In this document: positions 8,311-16,650 of the stretch, piece by piece | Position numbering within the stretch: the first letter of the stretch is position 1 | How the letters are laid out: every line of letters starts with the position of its first letter | Source: an uncultured Muribaculaceae bacterium | GTDB lineage: Bacteria; Bacteroidota; Bacteroidia; Bacteroidales; Muribaculaceae | Direction of reading: 5' to 3' | Length of the DNA: 64,000 nucleotides | Assembly: GCA_910578395.1 (NCBI GenBank) | Contig: CAJTPZ010000002.1 | Span: 242 to 64,241, forward strand | The notes under the pieces: generated by a model | The model's database searches: none | Told to the model about the DNA's origin: nothing | Seen by the model: the letters and a program-made list of their open reading frames with translations, nothing else | Made by a program: the position numbers and the translations under genes

Positions 8311-9782
8311 TCTACGCCGTCCTTTGTGTCCTTAATTGTGAATCCCATTGCAGCAAGACGATCACGGATAAGATCACTTGTAGCCCAATCCTTCTTTGCT
8401 TTTGCCTCAGCACGTATTGACAGCAACAGATCTATTGCCTCCTCATAAGGGCGTGTCGACATCGACGCTCCTCCTACGGAATCGTTCTTTATACCGAGAA
8501 TATCATAGAGGAATGTATCGAACGTACTCTTAAGAGCCTCAATATCTCCCGAAGAGAGCTTCAGACCGGCATCTTTCGCCGAATTGATTATACGGCAAGC
8601 TTCAAAAAGATTGGCGATAACAATGGGAGTATTTAGGTCGTCGTCCATCGCCTCATAGCACTTAGCAGCAACCTGCAGAACCTCATCGGACGCAGGGGCA
8701 TCAGAAGCCGGCTTAAGCTCATCAAGACGCCTGCGACCATCGAGCATACGCTGAAGTGCTTTCTCCGACGCCTGCAATGCTTCATTGCTGAAATCAACAG
8801 TAGAACGATAGTGGGCCTGCAGGATGAAAAACCTGATCGTCATAGGCGAATACGCCTGGGCGAGCAGCGGATGCGTTCCCTCAAAAAACTCGTCAAGAGT
8901 AATGAAGTTACCGAGCGACTTGCCCATTTTCTGCCCATTTATAGTGATCATGTTGTTGTGCATCCAATACTTCACAGTGTCACGGCCATTTCGTGCGACC
9001 GACTGTGCTATCTCGCATTCATGATGTGGAAATTTGAGATCCATACCGCCACCATGAATATCAAAAGGCACTCCGAGATACTTCTCACTCATTGCAGAGC
9101 ACTCAAGATGCCAGCCGGGGAAACCTTCACTCCATCCCGATGGCCAATGCATGATATGCTCCGGAGAAGCCTTCTTCCAAAGAGCGAAATCGGCTGGGTT
9201 ATTCTTCTCCTTCTGGCCGTCGAGCACACGAGTCTCACTGAGAAGCTCATCTATATTTCTTCCCGACAGCTTTCCATAGTGATGATCGGCATTATACTTA
9301 GGTACATCGAAATAGACCGATCCGTTGCTCTCATAGGCATATCCGGCATCAAGTATTTTCTTAACATACTCGATCTGTTCTATTATATGGCCTGAGGCAT
9401 GCGGCTCGATTGTCGGGGGAAGCACATTGAGCATTTCCATCGCCTTGTGATAACGGTTCAGGTAATGCTGGACAACTTCCATAGGCTCAAGCTGCTCAAG
9501 GCGGGCCTTTTTTGCGATCTTGTCCTCTCCCTCATCGGCATCATGTTCAAGATGGCCTACATCAGTGATATTACGCACATATCGCACCTTGTAGCCGAGA
9601 TGACTCAGGTAACGAAAAAGAATATCGAATGTGATCGCAGGACGGGCATGACCGAGATGTCCGTCACCATAGACAGTTGGACCACATACATACATGCCGA
9701 CCATACCCTCATGCACAGGCACAAAGAGTTCTTTGTGCCGCGACAGCGAGTTATAGATCGCCAGATTGTTTTCTTTTATCAT
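8292..9782 (-). CDS. cysS: Cysteine--tRNA ligase
   Basis: This 496-residue class I aminoacyl-tRNA synthetase charges tRNA-Cys. It shows the N-terminal CGPTVYGDGHLGHARP segment, with zinc-ligand Cys33 and the HIGH-like box at 41-45. The specificity region WHLECSAMS and the KMSKS-like loop GQKMGKSLGN follow, then a C-terminal DALR-like helical region. The length is normal for the family. It is in a minus-strand run with a DUF3467 gene 26 bases upstream and the EamA transporter downstream. Confidence 0.97.
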   Translation of the reverse strand: MIKENNLAIYNSLSRHKELFVPVHEGMVGMYVCGPTVYGDGHLGHARPAITFDILFRYLSHLGYKVRYVRNITDVGHLEHDADEGEDKIAKKARLEQLEPMEVVQHYLNRYHKAMEMLNVLPPTIEPHASGHIIEQIEYVKKILDAGYAYESNGSVYFDVPKYNADHHYGKLSGRNIDELLSETRVLDGQKEKNNPADFALWKKASPEHIMHWPSGWSEGFPGWHLECSAMSEKYLGVPFDIHGGGMDLKFPHHECEIAQSVARNGRDTVKYWMHNNMITINGQKMGKSLGNFITLDEFFEGTHPLLAQAYSPMTIRFFILQAHYRSTVDFSNEALQASEKALQRMLDGRRRLDELKPASDAPASDEVLQVAAKCYEAMDDDLNTPIVIANLFEACRIINSAKDAGLKLSSGDIEALKSTFDTFLYDILGIKNDSVGGASMSTRPYEEAIDLLLSIRAEAKAKKDWATSDLIRDRLAAMGFTIKDTKDGVEWTLQK

Positions 9783-9808
9783 ATCGCAATTGTTGATCAG
9801 ATGATCTA

Positions 9809-10147
9809 TCAGGCCATGAATGGATTGGGGATCTCGCCATTGCCACCCGAACGGCCACCCTGTCCGGCAGGCCCTACAGGACGTTTCGGCTCAATGGGGC
9901 CGAAAGCAGCCTCATATTTGCGTATATTGTCAGTGAGAGCAAAAAGAAGATTCTTTGCGTTTTCCGGAGTCATTATGATGCGCGACTGCACCTTTGCCTT
10001 GGGCATGTTGGGTGTCAAGGCGATAAAATCGATAAAAACCTCTCCGGGTGTATGGGTTATTGCTGCAAGATTGGCATAGTGTCCCGAAGCGACTTCGGGA
10101 GTGAGTTCGATCTGTATTTCCTGAGGATTTTTCTTTGGCTGTTCCAT
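9809..10147 (-). CDS. DUF3467 domain protein
   Basis: This 112-residue protein starts MEQPKKNPQEIQIELTPEVA. It contains the DUF3467 core with GHYANLAAITHTPGEVFIDF and a following SRIIMTPENAKNLLFALTDN helix. The tail is rich in Gly and Pro (PVGPAGQGGRSGGNG). There is no signal peptide or membrane segment, so it should be cytosolic. The family is widespread and its function is unknown. It sits between the NigD-like lipoprotein gene and cysS. Confidence 0.85.
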   Translation of the reverse strand: MEQPKKNPQEIQIELTPEVASGHYANLAAITHTPGEVFIDFIALTPNMPKAKVQSRIIMTPENAKNLLFALTDNIRKYEAAFGPIEPKRPVGPAGQGGRSGGNGEIPNPFMA

Positions 10148-10176
10148 GACAGTGTTATATTGTAGATTTAAGTTTA

Positions 10177-10854
10177 TTATTCTTTTGTGAAGATGAAAGT
10201 ATCGGTATCGAGATTGGTATTGGCTAGTTCGACTTTAATTCCTCTGATCCAAGGTTGCCCCCACAACGCACTTATATCAAATGAAGAATAAAGCTGACGC
10301 TCAAAATTCTCAACCGGCTTTGACATGCGATGCACCAGACGCACTGTCGGCACAGGATTCCGTGCTTCAACATCGGCAGCATCGACAACAAGCAAGAACT
10401 CGCGGGATTCCTCTGAATATGTCAGACGCGCTCTCACATTCAGATAATTGCCAGAGCGCCAGATACTATATAAGAAAACTCCGTCGCGACGCCAATCCTC
10501 GATAGAGTTTTCAGTACCTTTGGGGCTCACCATAAGCTCCGAATTGTATATAGTGGAATATCCTCGTGTCGTGATTGTGCCGCTCTCATAGGGAATGCCA
10601 TGAGGTATATAAGCAAGCATAAGTCTGTCACCGACCGATATTTTTGACAAATCGACAACTGCTCTGGGATCTGTGTAGATGATTTCCTTAGACCCATCAG
10701 GACGATAAAGAGAGAACACACTTCCCCGCTCATCGCTCTGCTCTTTAAGACAGACAATATCATAGCTGCACGGTGTTGACTCCTCATGGTCTCCGTCGGA
10801 ACACGAAGTCAGCAGCACTATTATCAAAAAAATTATGTAACTCAGATTGCGCAT
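10177..10854 (-). CDS. NigD-like lipoprotein
   Basis: From the ATG at 10854 the product is about 225 residues with a lipoprotein signal (IVLLTSC). The body contains VDLSKISVGDRLMLAYIP and FDISALWGQPWIRGIKVEL, with alternating beta patterns as in the NigD-like family of Bacteroidales envelope proteins. A longer frame begins at 10896, but its first 14 residues are basic and not signal-like. The start overlaps the end of the ABC ATPase gene by 13 bases. Function is unknown; family assignment is from pattern only. Confidence 0.68.
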   Translation of the reverse strand: MRNLSYIIFLIIVLLTSCSDGDHEESTPCSYDIVCLKEQSDERGSVFSLYRPDGSKEIIYTDPRAVVDLSKISVGDRLMLAYIPHGIPYESGTITTRGYSTIYNSELMVSPKGTENSIEDWRRDGVFLYSIWRSGNYLNVRARLTYSEESREFLLVVDAADVEARNPVPTVRLVHRMSKPVENFERQLYSSFDISALWGQPWIRGIKVELANTNLDTDTFIFTKE

Positions 10855-11504
10855 GGTGAAATTTCGCCGTCGGTAATGCGGAATATGCTGTCGCATCGTG
10901 ATGCAAGCGACTCGTCGTGTGTGACTGTAACAAATGTAGTGCCATGAAGATCGCGCAACCTGAAGAATATATCATGAAGATCACGACGATTACGTGAGTC
11001 AAGACTGCCCGACGGTTCATCGGCAAGGACTACCGATGGACTGTTGACAAGTGCTCTTGCCACAGCTCCACGCTGAGCCTCTCCGCCCGAAAGTTCTGTA
11101 GGCTTATGACCGAGACGATCTCCAAGTCCCACCTCCCGAAGAAGCGGCATAGCCATTTCAGCCGCCCGCGACGGTGTCATTCCGGCAATGAGCGCCGGCA
11201 TCATCACATTTTCAAGCAATGTGAACTCCGGCAAAAGCTGATGGGCCTGAAAAACAAAACCTATATGCTTGTTACGAAACCGTGATATACGACGGTCAGA
11301 CAACATAGACACATCAACTCCATCATAGATCACTTGTCCCGAATCCGGACGATCCAATGTACCTATGATGTGAAGCAATGTTGATTTTCCGGCACCACTG
11401 GGCCCGACAATAGCAGCCACCTGATGATCAGGAATTACAAGACTCACCCCACGTAAAACGTGGAGCGAGCCATAGCTTTTGTGTATGTCGGTTACCTGAA
11501 TCAC
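10842..11504 (-). CDS. LolD-like ABC transporter ATP-binding protein
   Basis: This 220-residue ATPase has Walker A at 34-42 (GPSGAGKST), Q-loop FVFQAHQLLPEFT, signature LSGGEAQRGAVARAL, Walker B VVLADEP and H-loop VTVTHD. The LLPEFTLLENVMMP segment and length fit the LolD/FtsE/MacB class, which works with FtsX-like permeases in lipoprotein release or envelope tasks. No permease gene is adjacent, so it probably pairs with one encoded elsewhere. It overlaps the protease gene upstream by 4 bases and the NigD-like gene downstream by 13. Confidence 0.9.
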   Translation of the reverse strand: MIQVTDIHKSYGSLHVLRGVSLVIPDHQVAAIVGPSGAGKSTLLHIIGTLDRPDSGQVIYDGVDVSMLSDRRISRFRNKHIGFVFQAHQLLPEFTLLENVMMPALIAGMTPSRAAEMAMPLLREVGLGDRLGHKPTELSGGEAQRGAVARALVNSPSVVLADEPSGSLDSRNRRDLHDIFFRLRDLHGTTFVTVTHDESLASRCDSIFRITDGEISPCAI

Positions 11505-14500
11505 TTTTGTGAGTCTATATCCTTAAGCAGTGTCTCAACTGCAACACGGAGCTGTGTATCCTCTCCGCTCTGCAAAGCTTCAGGGGTATTTGTCACATGC
11601 ACATCCGGATCAAGTTGAGAGTTTTCAAGATAAGTACCTTCATGAGTGCGGTATCCTGTCACAGGAATACCGAATACCATTGAAGGATCCTGCATGGTGA
11701 CCCAGTTGACCGAAGTCATCGTACCAGGCACAGGACGCCCCACCAGTTTGCCGAGCCCCATGTGGCTGTAGACCCATGGCGTGCCGTGGGCATTGCTGTA
11801 GCATGGTTCCGCCATGACCATTATGCTTGGCTTGTTCCAGCGCCGGGAAGGCATGGCGCAAGCCTCGACACCACGCACAACCTGTGTGAAGTAATGCTTG
11901 CCTGAAAACAGCACTTCTACATCCTCATGCAGTCGGCCACCTCCATTCCAGCGCACATCAATCACTATGCCGTCGCGGTCATTGTATTTACCAAGCACGT
12001 CGGCATACATGTCGCGATAGCTCGGATCTCCCATCGACCGGATATGCACATATCCGAGGCGACCATTGCTCCAACGATCCACGTCGGCGGCCCGCTGCTT
12101 TATCCAACGGCGGTAAAGAAGCTCATTCTCCTGAGATGCCGAAATCGGAACAACAACCTCTCTGTCGGTCTTACCTGACTTTGTCGTAAACTCAACAAGA
12201 GTTTTCTGTCCTGCCAAATTAGCAAGAAGAGGCTCTACAGGCTCACCGGACTTCAGTTTCTTACCTCCGATAGCAGTGATAACATCACCTGCCTTTATTT
12301 TACTCCACGACTTGTCCATAGGGCCGCCATCGATCACCTCACTCACAACAAGGCCGTCACGGTTTCTTTCGGTCATATCATACATCAGGCCAAGCGATGC
12401 CGTACGGTCAAGATTCGGATTGGCCGGTGCTGTATACCTTCCACCTGTATGCGATACATTCAGCTCGCCAAGCATCTCCGAAAGCAGTGTGGCAAAATCG
12501 TAGTTGTTGCTGATATGCGGCAGGAAACGACGGTAATGCTCCGTGAGATTCTCCCAATCAACACCATGCATATTTTTTTCATAGAACCGCTCACGCTCCT
12601 GACACTTCACATAGTCAAACATGTATTCACGTTCGGCCGCCTCATCAAGACTCATTGTCCCGCTGAACGATATAGGCGTAAGCTTATCGGACTTAGGATC
12701 GAGTTTACGCATTGTACGAGAAAGCAGGAAGTAGTTTTTACCATCCTTGTCTGAAACAAGAGAGCCAGCTCCTACATTTTTGGAAACAAGTTTCACGTCT
12801 CCTTTGCGCAAATCTTTTTTCCAAAGATCATAACCGCCTTCAAACGCACTGAGATAAAATAGAGAAGCTCCGTCAGCAGTAATAATTGCATCGCCAAGAT
12901 TTGAAGAGTTGGGGGTCAGACGTATGATACGGTCCTGAATGCCGTCAGGCTCAACAACAATCTCTTTTACCTTGTCTTCATTCTTTTTGTCCTTTTCCTC
13001 CTTTTTCCCGTTATCCTTTTCCGCACTCTTCTTTGCATTTTCCTTTTCAAGTTCTGTACGCAGCGCATAGTCCTGCTCGCTCAAACGGAACTTATCATAG
13101 GCGTCAGAGTTAAGAAACACAATCATGACATCCTGCTCCGATCCCCATGATGCATGAGCACGCATACCATAACGGTCCGATCCGAACATGACAGCATTTC
13201 CATCAAGGACAAATTTAGGCGATTCATCGAAATAGCCGGTCTCGGTCAGAGGTATCAAAGTACCGTCGGCGGCATTTACAAGAATAATGTCGGAATATGG
13301 ATCATGATGATGCAGAATACCGTCCATTACAATCCAACGGCTGTCAGGACTCCATGAGTAACTGATCGAGCCACCACGCGAAGTGTGGGTATGGCCATCG
13401 GTAATCTGCTTTACATTCCCCGATGCCACATCCATGACCATCAGTTTATTTCTATCGGCTACAAATGCAAGCTTACTGCCATCCGGACTGTAGGACGGGC
13501 ATGTGCGCTCAACACCGTCGGATGCCGGAAAGAGAGCTTCTTCAGTTATGATTGTAGCATTAGCAAAATCCGGATCTCCGTCATGGCCTACTGTTGCCTT
13601 ATATATATTCCAATGCCCGTCGCGTTCTGAAGTGTATACAATCGCCTTACCATCAGGCTGCCAGTTGATCTGGCTTTCACCTTCTACTGTTTTTGTAATC
13701 TGGCGTGTTGTCGGGAACTCTACCGATGTCACAAACACATCGCCACGATTGATAAATGCGATCTGCTTGCCGTCGGGCGAAGGCACTCCTCCCTGTGCAC
13801 TGCTGACAGGAATGCGTTTAACCGGCTGATAAAAATCGGCAGAGAGTGAAATATCAACTTTTGAAGGCTGAGAGCCAGGGCGCATAGTGTATATCTCTCC
13901 ATCATAGGTGAAAGCGAGAGTGCCGTCACCTGCTCCTGAAAGGAATCTTACCGGATGTGACTCAAACGAGGTCACAGCAGAAGGAGCAGCGCCCTTGCGA
14001 GGTTCCATTGAATAGACATTCATGGATCCGCCATTGCGCTCACTCAGGAAATAAAGTGTTTTTCCATCCGGAGAAATGACAGGATTGCGATCCTCTCCCC
14101 CACGCTCTGTGAGATTTACATGCTTGCCGCTTTTTAGGTCGAGCATCCAGACATCGCGCGTGTCGGAAGATGTATGATGTTTACGCCATTGATCCTCAAA
14201 TCCCTTGATATCCTGATAATACAGTATATTCTTATTTACCGGCGAAAATACCGGATAGAGCACCGGTGTCGCAGATACAAGCATCGGACGTCCGCCCTCA
14301 ACCGGCACGCTATAAAGCTGTGTAAGCCTTGATGAAGGAAATGCGGCCGTCTCAGCTGTAGGAGTCTTAAATGCAGAGAACAGCAATGATTTTCCATCGG
14401 GAGTAAAAGCCTCTGGTGTTTCTGCTCCTGAATCAAAAGTAAGGCGTCTGACTTCTCCTCCAGTTGCATCAGTAATATATACATCAAAAGATCCTGCCCG

Positions 14501-14749
14501 ATTTGAGCGGAAAGCCAATGAACGACTGTCAGGCGACCATACCGGCGATGCCTCATAATACTGATCGGTCATTGTGATACGTGTAGCGTTGCCACCGGCG
14601 GCAGGCACTGTCCAGATATCACCTTTGTAGGTAAATGCTATTTTCTGTCCATCAGGAGAAATAGCGGCATCGCGCATAAACAGAGGTGTAGTAGCTGTCG
14701 CTCCGAAAGCTATAACCGAAATAATGGAGAGAATAAATTGCTTTCTCAT
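11501..14749 (-). CDS. Secreted tricorn-type S41 peptidase
   Basis: This 1082-residue exported protease has a signal peptide (about 1-20) and many PD40/WD40-like beta-propeller blades with repeated SPDGK motifs (about 25-560). A Lys/Glu-rich hydrophilic stretch lies near 570-605, followed by a second propeller segment, a PDZ-like domain (about 790-870) and a C-terminal S41 core. Candidate catalytic residues are Ser766-His767 (NVSHTGG), Ser985 (YSNAHGTP) and Glu1042 (YLENSQLDPD). Their spacing matches the tricorn tetrad S745/H746, S965, E1023. Tricorn homologues degrade peptides to short products. It is followed by the LolD-like gene with a 4-base overlap. Confidence 0.9.
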   Translation of the reverse strand: MRKQFILSIISVIAFGATATTPLFMRDAAISPDGQKIAFTYKGDIWTVPAAGGNATRITMTDQYYEASPVWSPDSRSLAFRSNRAGSFDVYITDATGGEVRRLTFDSGAETPEAFTPDGKSLLFSAFKTPTAETAAFPSSRLTQLYSVPVEGGRPMLVSATPVLYPVFSPVNKNILYYQDIKGFEDQWRKHHTSSDTRDVWMLDLKSGKHVNLTERGGEDRNPVISPDGKTLYFLSERNGGSMNVYSMEPRKGAAPSAVTSFESHPVRFLSGAGDGTLAFTYDGEIYTMRPGSQPSKVDISLSADFYQPVKRIPVSSAQGGVPSPDGKQIAFINRGDVFVTSVEFPTTRQITKTVEGESQINWQPDGKAIVYTSERDGHWNIYKATVGHDGDPDFANATIITEEALFPASDGVERTCPSYSPDGSKLAFVADRNKLMVMDVASGNVKQITDGHTHTSRGGSISYSWSPDSRWIVMDGILHHHDPYSDIILVNAADGTLIPLTETGYFDESPKFVLDGNAVMFGSDRYGMRAHASWGSEQDVMIVFLNSDAYDKFRLSEQDYALRTELEKENAKKSAEKDNGKKEEKDKKNEDKVKEIVVEPDGIQDRIIRLTPNSSNLGDAIITADGASLFYLSAFEGGYDLWKKDLRKGDVKLVSKNVGAGSLVSDKDGKNYFLLSRTMRKLDPKSDKLTPISFSGTMSLDEAAEREYMFDYVKCQERERFYEKNMHGVDWENLTEHYRRFLPHISNNYDFATLLSEMLGELNVSHTGGRYTAPANPNLDRTASLGLMYDMTERNRDGLVVSEVIDGGPMDKSWSKIKAGDVITAIGGKKLKSGEPVEPLLANLAGQKTLVEFTTKSGKTDREVVVPISASQENELLYRRWIKQRAADVDRWSNGRLGYVHIRSMGDPSYRDMYADVLGKYNDRDGIVIDVRWNGGGRLHEDVEVLFSGKHYFTQVVRGVEACAMPSRRWNKPSIMVMAEPCYSNAHGTPWVYSHMGLGKLVGRPVPGTMTSVNWVTMQDPSMVFGIPVTGYRTHEGTYLENSQLDPDVHVTNTPEALQSGEDTQLRVAVETLLKDIDSQK

Positions 14750-14790
14750 TGCAAATGACTATGTCGTATAAAATACGATGGGTTTATTTC

Positions 14791-14843
14791 AAAAACAACA
14801 AGAGGGCGATAGCAGCCAAGACTGCTGCTGCCATCGCCCTCTT
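14791..14843 (-). terminator. Intrinsic terminator of the PPi-PFK gene
   Basis: An 11-bp GC-rich stem (14800-14810 with 14833-14843), with further pairing inside it, lies 25 bases after the stop of the minus-strand gene. On the minus strand it is followed by GTTGTTTTTG. Confidence 0.8.
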
Positions 14844-14868
14844 GCCTTATTATTAAGCGATAGCGATA

Positions 14869-16515
14869 TTACTCGTGCTCGTATTTGAGAGTCATAGTAG
14901 TAGGATCACACACCTCAGTCGGACCAAAATACTGGATAGGACCGGGATATATGAACTCTACACCTGACGCCCAGTTCTGACGCTGCTCGGCAAACTTGAG
15001 GAACGGCTTTCCGTCGAGCTTTACAAGCGCTTTCTGAATCACCGGCTTCATTTCTCCGTGGCGACGTTCCATATTCATCATCATGGTTACAGGAATACCA
15101 CCGGCAACCCATTCAGCAGCAGGAAGGGTGAGCTTGCGCACCGACGACATATAGCCGGTAACACCAGCCTCTATAAGCTGAGCGGCGTTGAAACCAAGTG
15201 AGTAGCAATAGTCGGCGTCGAAGTTTGACGGATCGGCACAACGTCCTTCATATCCGAAGAAATGGTGAAGAGCCGAGAATTTACCGGTGTAGGCACCTTC
15301 TTCTTTGAGGGCACGGAGACGTTTGCCAACCATTTCACTCAGAAGTTTCTCTGTCTCGATAAGAGATACCTGCACATTGCCGTGGGGGTCGCGATCAAGC
15401 GAAAGCTGACGTGCAACACCCTCAGGAAGCGAAGCATAAGCCTCGGCATTTTCCTTGTCAAGATGCTCTATGATCCATGCACGCTGCTCTGCGGCATTGT
15501 CAATCGCACCAAATTCAGCGGCCTTTTCAGCAAGAAGGTCATTGAGTTGCGCTATAAGACGCTTCATCGCAGGGATAAACTCGATGAGTCCTTCAGGAAT
15601 GAGAATAGTTCCATAGTTCATACCTGCATTGGCACGAGCCACGATAACCTGCGCGATGTTCTCTATAATATCATTGAGAGACAGATTCTTCTCCTCCACT
15701 TCCTCCGAGATGATACAGTAAGTCGGCTGAGTCTGCAGAGCGCACTCAAGAGCGATGTGGGAGGCTGAACGCCCCATGAGTTTGATAAAGTGATAATATT
15801 TTTTAGCGGAATTGCAGTCACGCTGAATGTTTCCGATCACCTCAGAATAAACCTTTGTTGCCGTATCAAAACCAAAGGATGTCTCGATAAGGTCGTTTTT
15901 GAGGTCTCCATCGATAGTCTTGGGACAACCTATCACCTGAACACCTGCGCCAATCTGCTTGTAATACTCGGCAAGAACCGCTGCATTTGTATTGGAGTCA
16001 TCACCACCAATTATCACGAGAGCAGTGATACCAAGCTCCTTGAGTATTTCAAGACCTTTGTCGAACTGTTCTTTCTTCTCAAGCTTAGTACGGCCTGATC
16101 CAATTATATCGAAACCGCCTGTGTTGCGATAGTCGTCGATGATTTCAGAGGTCAGCTCAATATAGTTGTGGTCAACAAATCCACCGGGCCCCATGAGAAA
16201 TCCATAAAGACGGCTGTCGGGGTTAACACTCTTGATACCGTCGAAAAGACCGCTGATGACATTGTGTCCGCCGGGAGCCTGGCCACCTGAAAGGATCACG
16301 CCTACATTAAGAGGCTTACCTTGAGCGCCACCCTCCGCAACTTCAAAAGTAAGCTCGGGGAGACCGTAAGTGTTAGGGAAAAGTTTTTTGATTTCCTCCT
16401 GATCAGCCACCGACTGAGTGGGACGTCCTTCAACTACCTTGACAGCGCCTTTGAGCACCTGAGGCAATTTAGGCTGGTAGGCCGAACGGGCCTGCTGCAA
16501 TGCACTCTTTTTCAT
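14869..16515 (-). CDS. pfp: Diphosphate--fructose-6-phosphate 1-phosphotransferase
   Basis: This 548-residue enzyme phosphorylates fructose 6-phosphate with pyrophosphate in a reversible glycolytic step. It shows the PFK nucleotide site (GVILSGGQAPGGHNVISG), the GGDDSNTNA motif, in which the second Asp is diagnostic of PPi rather than ATP use, and the catalytic PKTIDGDLKN loop. The MGRSASHIALECALQ and YEGRCADPSNFD segments match the long form (about 550 residues) found in Bacteroidota and plants. It is monocistronic, with a promoter at 16562-16593 and a terminator at 14791-14843. Confidence 0.95.
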   Translation of the reverse strand: MKKSALQQARSAYQPKLPQVLKGAVKVVEGRPTQSVADQEEIKKLFPNTYGLPELTFEVAEGGAQGKPLNVGVILSGGQAPGGHNVISGLFDGIKSVNPDSRLYGFLMGPGGFVDHNYIELTSEIIDDYRNTGGFDIIGSGRTKLEKKEQFDKGLEILKELGITALVIIGGDDSNTNAAVLAEYYKQIGAGVQVIGCPKTIDGDLKNDLIETSFGFDTATKVYSEVIGNIQRDCNSAKKYYHFIKLMGRSASHIALECALQTQPTYCIISEEVEEKNLSLNDIIENIAQVIVARANAGMNYGTILIPEGLIEFIPAMKRLIAQLNDLLAEKAAEFGAIDNAAEQRAWIIEHLDKENAEAYASLPEGVARQLSLDRDPHGNVQVSLIETEKLLSEMVGKRLRALKEEGAYTGKFSALHHFFGYEGRCADPSNFDADYCYSLGFNAAQLIEAGVTGYMSSVRKLTLPAAEWVAGGIPVTMMMNMERRHGEMKPVIQKALVKLDGKPFLKFAEQRQNWASGVEFIYPGPIQYFGPTEVCDPTTMTLKYEHE

Positions 16516-16561
16516 TCTTGCTATTTGATTTTTGTCTATTTACCCAATAGAATTCTTACCA

Positions 16562-16593
16562 CAAAAATAGGGATTTTTTTCTTTACGGTCAAA
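16562..16593 (-). promoter_or_regulatory. Promoter of pfp
   Basis: On the minus strand TTTG (16593-16590) and TATTTTTG (16569-16562) are separated by exactly 20 bases, the Bacteroidota primary-sigma pattern. The gene starts 46 bases downstream. It lies back to back with the plus-strand promoter at 16600-16607. Confidence 0.75.
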
Positions 16594-16599
16594 CGCATA

Positions 16600-16607
16600 T
16601 ATCTTTG
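16600..16607 (+). promoter_or_regulatory. -7 element upstream of the ATP-grasp-like gene
   Basis: TATCTTTG is a perfect Bacteroidota -7 box. The region expected to hold the -33 element is a T-run rather than TTTG. Transcription would start near 16613, which rules out the upstream TTG at 16618 as a practical start and favours the ATG at 16651. Confidence 0.7.
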
Positions 16608-16650
16608 CATATAATATTTGCCATACTTTTTCAATCCACACGATTTTTCC

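Noticed and set aside
8811..9395. Long plus-strand frame opposite cysS
   Set aside because: It is a shadow of the cysS reading frame, with no protein-like pattern. The same holds for other long frames opposite the SusC, SusD, pfp and TonB receptor genes.
14765..14777. Palindrome CGTATAAAATACG upstream of the tricorn-type protease gene as an operator
   Set aside because: The stem is 5 bp, there are no matching copies elsewhere and no neighbouring regulator. Likely chance.
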